The notes under the pieces: model-generated | Told to the model about the DNA's origin: nothing | Seen by the model: the letters and a program-made list of their open reading frames with translations, nothing else | Databases searched by the model: none | Shown here: piece by piece, positions 59,543 to 64,000 of the stretch | Layout of the letters: each line of letters starts with the position of its first letter | Numbering within the stretch: the stretch's first letter is position 1 | Translations under genes and position numbers: made by a program | Source: Actinospica sp035712985 | GTDB taxonomy: Bacteria; Actinomycetota; Actinomycetes; Streptomycetales; Catenulisporaceae | Assembly: GCA_035712985.1 (NCBI GenBank) | Contig: DASTAE010000255.1 | Location: forward strand, 51,012-115,011 | Length of the DNA stretch: 64,000 nt | Direction: 5' to 3'

Positions 59543-61255
59543 ATGACGGTGACCGGCCACGCCGGCGGCGCGACCAGGACGCATTCGCCGGGCTCGCCCG
59601 CGACGGTGCCAGCCCCGGCCACGGCCTTCCACAGGGAGGCCGCTCCGTGGTGGCGTGACGCCGTGATCTACCAGGTCTACATCCGATCCTTCGCCGACGG
59701 GAACGGCGACGGGGTCGGCGACCTGCTCGGCATCCGCACCCGGCTGCCCTACCTGCGGGCGCTCGGCGTGGACGCGGTGTGGATCACCCCGTTCTACGCG
59801 TCCCCGATGGCCGACGGCGGCTACGACGTGGCCGAGCACCGCGAGGTGGACCCGCTGTTCGGCACCCTCGGCGACGCCGAGGCGCTGATCGCCGAGGCGC
59901 ACCGGCACGGCATCCGGATCATCGTGGACATCGTGCCGAACCACACCTCGTCCGCGCACCGCTGGTTCCGCGAGGCCCTGGACGCCGCCCCCGGCGACCC
60001 CTCCCGCGACCGCTACGTCTTCCGCCCGGGCCGCGGCGAGCACGGCGAACTGCCGCCGAACGACTGGGAGTCCGTCTTCGGCGGCCCCGCCTGGACCCGG
60101 ATCGCCGAGCGGCCTGGGCGGCCCGCCGAGTGGTACCTGCACCTGTTCGACCCCGCCCAGCCCGACCTCAACTGGTGGCACCCCGAGGTCCGCGCCGAGC
60201 ACGAGGACATCCTGCGCTTCTGGCTGGACCGCGGCGTGGACGGCTTCCGGGTGGACGTGGCCCACGGCATGATCAAGAAGGAAGGCCTCCCCGACGTCGG
60301 CTACGCCGGGCAGATCGAGATGCTCGGCAGCGCGGTCCTGCCGTACTTCGACCAGGACGAGGTGCACGAGATCCACCGCTCCTGGCGCCGCATCCTCGAC
60401 GAGTACCCCGGCGAGCGCATCGCCGTGGCCGAGGCCTGGGCCCCGAGCCTCGAGCGCCTGGCCGCCTACGTCAGGCCCGACGAGCTCCACCAGGCCTTCA
60501 ACTTCCACTTCCTCGGCACGCCCTGGAACCGAGACGACCTCCGCGAGGTCATCGACGCCTCCCTGCGCACCTCGTCCCTGGTAGGCGCCCCCACGACCTG
60601 GGTGCTGTCCAACCACGACATCCGCCGCCACGTCACCCGCTACGGCGGCGGCGAGCGCGGCCTGCGCCGCGCGAGGGCGGCCGCCCTGATGATGCTCGCC
60701 CTCCCCGGCTCCGCCTACCTCTACCAGGGCGAGGAGCTGGGCCTGGAGGAGGTCCTCGACCTCCCCGAGGAGCTGCTCCAAGACCCCCAGCGCTTCCGCA
60801 GCGAGGACGGCTCCACCGGCCGCGACGGCTGCCGCGTCCCGCTGCCCTGGGGCGGCACCGAGTCCCCCTACAACTTCACCCCGCTGAACATCGCCGACGC
60901 CTGGCTCCCCGCCCCGGCGCGCTGGCGCGAGAAGACGGTCGAGGCCCAGTGGGACGACGCCGCCTCCACCCTGGCCCTCTACCGCAAGGCCCTGGAGCTG
61001 CGCCGCGAACTTCCCGCCCTGGGCGACGGAACCCTCACCTGGCCCGAGAACCCGCAAGTCCTGGCGGGCGCCCCCGCAGACCTCCTGGTCTTCCACCGCT
61101 CCCCGGGCTTCATCTGCACGGTCAACGTGGGCGAAGCCCCCATCACCATCCCCCGGCCAGGCGCCCTGGAACTGACCAGCGCAGAACCCCCCTCATCCAC
61201 CGAGGCGACGGTCACCCTCCCACCCGACTCCACCACCTGGTGGACCGCCCGCTGA
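59543..61255 (+). CDS. GH13 alpha-glucosidase / oligo-1,6-glucosidase-like enzyme
   Basis: A 570-residue cytoplasmic GH13 enzyme. Conserved regions: AVIYQVYIRSFADGNGDGVGD, DIVPNHTS, GFRVDVAHGM (nucleophile Asp238), AVAEAW (acid Glu297) and LSNHDIRRH (Asp359). The pattern matches alpha-glucosidases that split maltose or trehalose-type sugars. The start ATG at 59543 has GAGAGG 8-9 nt upstream; GTG at 59549 is the alternative. Near the 3' end codon use shifts toward C-ending codons. It ends in a strong hairpin shared with the convergent TetR gene. Confidence 0.92.
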   Translation: MTVTGHAGGATRTHSPGSPATVPAPATAFHREAAPWWRDAVIYQVYIRSFADGNGDGVGDLLGIRTRLPYLRALGVDAVWITPFYASPMADGGYDVAEHREVDPLFGTLGDAEALIAEAHRHGIRIIVDIVPNHTSSAHRWFREALDAAPGDPSRDRYVFRPGRGEHGELPPNDWESVFGGPAWTRIAERPGRPAEWYLHLFDPAQPDLNWWHPEVRAEHEDILRFWLDRGVDGFRVDVAHGMIKKEGLPDVGYAGQIEMLGSAVLPYFDQDEVHEIHRSWRRILDEYPGERIAVAEAWAPSLERLAAYVRPDELHQAFNFHFLGTPWNRDDLREVIDASLRTSSLVGAPTTWVLSNHDIRRHVTRYGGGERGLRRARAAALMMLALPGSAYLYQGEELGLEEVLDLPEELLQDPQRFRSEDGSTGRDGCRVPLPWGGTESPYNFTPLNIADAWLPAPARWREKTVEAQWDDAASTLALYRKALELRRELPALGDGTLTWPENPQVLAGAPADLLVFHRSPGFICTVNVGEAPITIPRPGALELTSAEPPSSTEATVTLPPDSTTWWTAR

Positions 61256-61269
61256 GGACGACGAACCCC

Positions 61270-61304
61270 CCGCGCCCCTGACTGCCCCCCAGTCAGGGGC
61301 GCGG
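61270..61304. terminator. Bidirectional terminator overlapping the tetR stop codon
   Basis: A perfect 15-bp stem (61270-61284 with 61290-61304) with a 5-nt CCCCC loop. The right arm includes the stop codon and last codons of the convergent TetR gene, so one DNA segment serves as coding sequence and terminator. Confidence 0.85.
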
Positions 61305-61859
61305 CCAATTCACGAGCGCGACGTCCAACGCATCCAGCGCCCGCGCCCAAGACTCATCCACGCCCCCCGAGTGCACGAACGCCCCCGCCCCCTCCAGACC
61401 CGCGAACCCGTGAACGACGCTGCTCACCAGCCGCACGGCGTGCACCTCCTCAGCCCCCGAAAGCCCGTACTGCCGCAGCAGCGCCCGAATCAGCTCACTG
61501 TTCCGCAACGCAGGCGCCGCGGCCACCGATGACGCATCCACGCGCAGCCCCGCCGCCGCATACCGCCCCGGATGCGACAGCGCGTAACCCCGATAAGCCC
61601 CCGCGAACGCCACCAGCGCATCCTTCCCCGCCCGTCCCGCCACCGCCTCGGCCCCCAGATCCGCGAGCTCGCCGAGCGCCAGCGCCGCCACCCGCACCCG
61701 CAGCTCCTCGATGTTCTTGACGTGCGAATACAGGCTCGCCACCGTCACCGAGAACCGCCGAGCCAGCGCCGATACCGTCACCTGAGCGAACCCCACCTCG
61801 TCCGCCAACTCCGCCGCGGCCCGCACCAAGCCCTCGACACTCACACCCGCGCGCGCCAC
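61293..61859 (-). CDS. TetR-family regulator with WHG-like C-terminal domain
   Basis: A 188-residue regulator. N-terminal HTH: AAELADEVGFAQVTVSALARRFSVTVASLYSHVKNIEEL (as separate helices), then a C-terminal ligand domain with SHPGRYAA, similar to WHG/TetR_C_33 members. The start is a GTG at 61859. A CCTAA-N5-TTAGG dyad lies 15 nt upstream, a candidate operator for autorepression and for control of the divergent FBP gene. Confidence 0.85.
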   Translation of the reverse strand: MARAGVSVEGLVRAAAELADEVGFAQVTVSALARRFSVTVASLYSHVKNIEELRVRVAALALGELADLGAEAVAGRAGKDALVAFAGAYRGYALSHPGRYAAAGLRVDASSVAAAPALRNSELIRALLRQYGLSGAEEVHAVRLVSSVVHGFAGLEGAGAFVHSGGVDESWARALDALDVALVNWPRP

Positions 61860-61873
61860 GTGCAGCCTCCAAA

Positions 61874-61888
61874 CCTAAAGCCATTAGG
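61874..61888. promoter_or_regulatory. Candidate operator dyad between tetR and the FBP gene
   Basis: CCTAA (61874-61878), 5-bp spacer, TTAGG (61884-61888). An AT-rich GCATAATA follows at about 61894 and could be a -10 element. The position in a divergent spacer beside a TetR gene suggests a repressor site. Confidence 0.4.
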
Positions 61889-61927
61889 AAGTTGCATAAT
61901 ACCTCTAGGCATGCTTGGCTGTCGATC

Positions 61928-62425
61928 ATGCGACCCGTCACCGAGCCCGAGATCCGCGCCTGCTTCATCAACTGCTCCAAGGGCGAGGCCCAGCGGCTGA
62001 ACCTCCCGAGAGATTTCGCCGAGCAGCAGCCGGCGTGGCCCGACCTGGACTACCTGGGCTGGCGCGACCCCGGCGCCCCCGACCGCGCCTACCTCGTGGC
62101 GGACCGCGAAGGCCTGATCGGCATCTCCCTGCGCACGGCGTCGTCCGGCGGAAGAGGCTTCACCGCCCGCAGCATCTGCACCCTGTGCAAGACCACCCGC
62201 ACCGGCGGCGGCGTAGCCCTCCTCACCGCCCGCCGAGCCGGCGAATCCGGCCGCAACGGCAACACCGTGGGCCAGTACATCTGCTCCGACCTGGCCTGCT
62301 CCCTCTACGTGCGAGGCGAGAAGACCTCCGCCGGCACCCTCCTCGACGAGACCCTGGACACCCCCACCCGCATCGCCCGCCTGGAAAAGGGCCTGGACGC
62401 GTTCCTCGCCAAGATCACCGCATGA
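61928..62425 (+). CDS. FBP-domain (EF-G-binding, treble-clef zinc finger) protein
   Basis: A 165-residue protein with the FBP layout: an N-terminal helical part (MRPVTEPEIRACFINCSKGEA) and a C-terminal treble-clef zinc finger formed by Cys84-x2-Cys87 and Cys119-x4-Cys124. Related FusB-type proteins bind elongation factor G and rescue it from fusidic acid; whether this one does so is unknown. ATG at 61928. Divergent from a TetR gene. Confidence 0.82.
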   Translation: MRPVTEPEIRACFINCSKGEAQRLNLPRDFAEQQPAWPDLDYLGWRDPGAPDRAYLVADREGLIGISLRTASSGGRGFTARSICTLCKTTRTGGGVALLTARRAGESGRNGNTVGQYICSDLACSLYVRGEKTSAGTLLDETLDTPTRIARLEKGLDAFLAKITA

Positions 62426-62452
62426 CGAACGGCAAGGACCGCGCGGCACAAG

Positions 62453-62711
62453 GAAGATCGCCGCTCCGCGACGGTGATGATCAAGCGCGCCCGGCTCTCG
62501 CTGGGGTGAGTTCGCTTCGGCGGCATGCGACTCCGATGAGGAAGATCGCCGCTTCGCGACTGTGAGAATGAAGCGCGCCGGGCTGCCGCTGAGGTCGGGT
62601 TTCGTCGGCGGCCTGCGGGTCCGACCGTGAAATGGCCGCTCCGCGACTGTGATGATCAAGCGTGCGTGGCTTTCGCCGGGATCGGTCGGCGTCGGCGGCC
62701 TGCGGTACCCG
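62453..62711. repeat. Three tandem imperfect copies of an 87-88 bp intergenic unit
   Basis: Units at about 62453-62540, 62541-62628 and 62629-62711. Each begins with a GATCGCCGCTCCGCGAC-like core (GCTCCGCGAC at 62463, GCTTCGCGAC at 62551, GCTCCGCGAC at 62638), then GTGATGATCAAGCG-like and TCGGCGGC-TGCG segments at matching distances. Copies differ at roughly a quarter of positions. No open frame is kept across the units. Origin unknown. Confidence 0.75.
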
Positions 62712-63010
62712 GGGGGCGGCGCGCGGCCGCCGGTGTGCGCTGCTTGCGCTCGAAGGACCCCTGCCGCAGCGCGCTCTGGCGGCGTGGCGGCCGGTGGACG
62801 GGCGCCTGACCGCGACCGGCGCGGGCGCCCCGTGGCCCGTCGCCGCGTCTCAGGGCTCGGCGAAAGTATTCCGGGCCCGCCTGGTCAGGATCCGGCGATG
62901 AACGGCTCGGCGTCGGCCGCTCATCGCCTCGACCCGCCGCGTTTCCCCGGGGCTTCCGGTGGAGACTCGCGGCGTTATTGAATTTTGTAGAACTTTGCCT
63001 TTCCCGTTTC
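62712..63010. other. Gene-free spacer
   Basis: About 300 bases between the tandem repeat and the end of the WhiB gene. I see no supportable gene, no clear promoter and no strong hairpin. The last 40 bases (62970-63010) are AT-rich for this genome (TTATTGAATTTTGTAG) and lie just downstream of the WhiB stop, where a transcript end would be expected. Confidence 0.4.
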
Positions 63011-63415
63011 TCAGCGCATCGCGGCCACCGCGCGGGGGCGCGGGATGCGGCGGCCGAAGGACGAGCCGGTGGCCATCTCCCTGTCCGCCTCGCTGAGGCC
63101 GCCCCAGACTCCGAAGAGCTCGGGGGTGCCGAGCGCGTGCGCCCGGCATTCGCGCAGCACCGGGCAGGAGGCGCAGATCTGCTTGGCCTCCCCCTCGCGG
63201 GCCTCGCGGTCCCGGGTGCGCTCCTTCTCGGGCCCGAAGAACAGCCGCGCGTCCGCCCCCTGGCACCGCGCCTGCTCCTGCCAGCTCAAACGCAGATCCG
63301 CGATCGCCGGGATGCGCGCCGCGTTGCGCGCCGACCGGCGCTGCGGCAGCGTCGCGAGCCCGCCGCCCACGGAGCCGGCCGTCATCGACGATCCGGCCGT
63401 TTCCGTTCGAGTCAT
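63011..63415 (-). CDS. WhiB-family iron-sulfur transcription factor
   Basis: A 134-residue WhiB-like protein. The four cluster ligands are Cys51, Cys81, Cys84 and Cys90, followed by the signature GVWGGLSE (about residues 102-109) and a basic C-terminal tail for DNA contact. ATG at 63415 with GGAGGGG 8-9 nt upstream. WhiB proteins bind sigma factors and respond to redox or NO in development and antibiotic control. An inverted repeat upstream (63465-63493) may be regulatory. Confidence 0.93.
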   Translation of the reverse strand: MTRTETAGSSMTAGSVGGGLATLPQRRSARNAARIPAIADLRLSWQEQARCQGADARLFFGPEKERTRDREAREGEAKQICASCPVLRECRAHALGTPELFGVWGGLSEADREMATGSSFGRRIPRPRAVAAMR

Positions 63416-63464
63416 GTCGTCTTCCCCTCCACTCGACTCGTCTTTCAAGGCGTCAAACGGACGA

Positions 63465-63493
63465 CGCCGAACGGGTGTTCCCGCCGTTCGGCG
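63465..63493. promoter_or_regulatory. Inverted repeat upstream of whiB
   Basis: Perfect 10-bp arms CGCCGAACGG (63465-63474) and CCGTTCGGCG (63484-63493) with a 9-bp spacer, 50 bp before the whiB ATG, in a 309-base spacer without genes. It may be an operator or a leader hairpin. The rest of the spacer holds the divergent promoters only. Confidence 0.45.
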
Positions 63494-63724
63494 AAATCTC
63501 GAACCGGTCTCGGCCTACTGAATACGACGACTGCGGCGCTCGAACCGTTCCCGATTCGCGCCCCCGATTCGCGCTTTTCCGCCCCCCGCTCCCGCGGGCC
63601 GCGCCACGGCCGGGGGCGCGCGACTCTCCGTACACGGCGCACTTTCGATGCGTGCACTCCCTCGGGGGAGTGGTTTCGTGCAATTGCAGCCCGCATATGC
63701 GAGCGGATGGCTACCTTCAGTCAT

Positions 63725-64000
63725 ATGACAGCACCGCAGCCGGAGGATCGGCATCTCACCGCGGACGGGCAGACCGACGTGGTGACGCTGCGCGAACTGC
63801 GTCGCCGCCGCTACTGGACCCAAGCCGACCTCGCGCTCGCCTTCGAGGAGCGTTCCCGCCAGGTCGGGCGGGCCCTGTCGCTCTCCGTGCGACAGGTGCG
63901 CCGCTGGGAGGGCGCCGACCCGCCGCTGCCGCTGCCCGCGTACCAAGAGGTCCTCGAATCCCTCTTCGGCCTGCCGATCGAGCGCATGGGCTTCCCGGCC
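63725..64000 (+). CDS. HTH transcriptional regulator, truncated by the window end
   Basis: The first 92 residues of an XRE-like regulator: TLRELRRRRYWTQADLALAF and VRQVRRWEGADPPLPLPAYQ form a helix-turn-helix of the type found at the N-terminus of larger Streptomyces regulators. The ATG at 63725 lies 7 nt after TACCTT (63712-63717), a leaderless arrangement. The C-terminal part is outside the window, so the full domain structure is unknown. Confidence 0.75.
   Translation, partial: MTAPQPEDRHLTADGQTDVVTLRELRRRRYWTQADLALAFEERSRQVGRALSLSVRQVRRWEGADPPLPLPAYQEVLESLFGLPIERMGFPA

Noticed and set aside
62453..62711. CRISPR-like array
   Set aside because: The three units are 87-88 bp, diverged over their whole length, and do not show short identical repeats separated by unique spacers.
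62649..62981. 110-codon plus-strand frame after the tandem repeat
   Set aside because: It begins inside a repeat unit, has no ribosome binding site, poor composition and no motif; the reading frame is not kept in the other repeat units.

Overview
The window is dense, very GC-rich DNA from a filamentous actinomycete (Streptomyces/Catenulispora-like). The evidence is strong third-position GC, frequent GTG starts, a WhiB regulator, two 'conservon' signalling operons, c-di-AMP riboswitches in front of secreted cell-wall proteins, and many promoters whose -10 box (TAnnnT) lies only 6-7 nt before the start codon, so the mRNAs are probably leaderless. No rRNA, tRNA, insertion sequence or CRISPR array was seen.

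Layout. 1-6.3 kb: small unknown genes, a HAD hydrolase with a non-phosphatase motif I, an XRE regulator, a pair of putative zinc-binding paralogues, a mechanosensitive channel and an ABC-F protein. 6.4-10.8 kb: a TetR regulator divergent from an APC permease-amidohydrolase operon, then a GNAT enzyme. 10.9-13.2 kb: two paralogous secreted lysozyme-like proteins, each behind its own c-di-AMP riboswitch. 13.4-20.5 kb: housekeeping genes (MarR, SerB, an ABC ATPase, an NfeD/SPFH membrane pair, TauE, a membrane protein, a methyltransferase).

20.7-46.7 kb is the centre of the window: cobalamin biosynthesis. cobN stands first, then on the opposite strand an apparent operon dhaK-dhaL-dhaM-P450-DUF1697. 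Behind a cobalamin riboswitch follows a tightly overlapping operon: chelatase I/D fusion, cobO, cobB, cobI, cobM, cbiD, cbiET, cbiG-cobJ fusion, ferredoxin, cobH, cbiX, a second cbiET. A gene with its own leader then encodes a BluB-CobT fusion carrying about 720 disordered residues at its N-terminus, followed by cysG/cobA. The set mixes markers of the anaerobic route (cbiD, cbiG, cbiX) and the aerobic route (cobN and its chelatase partner). I see no cobG, cobK, cobQ, cobD, cobU or cobS here.

47.0-57.8 kb: two complete conservons (sensor kinase, Roadblock, DUF742, GTPase) face each other across a sedolisin-type protease; the second also starts with an MHYT membrane sensor. 58.0-64.0 kb: an EccE-like orphan protein, a GH13 alpha-glucosidase, a TetR/FBP divergent pair, a three-unit intergenic repeat, a WhiB protein, and the start of an HTH regulator cut by the window end.

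The most unusual items are the BluB-CobT fusion with its giant disordered extension, a P450 lacking the ExxR glutamate, the two cbiET copies, TTA/rare-codon patches in cbiD and cbiET, and the face-to-face conservons around a protease.
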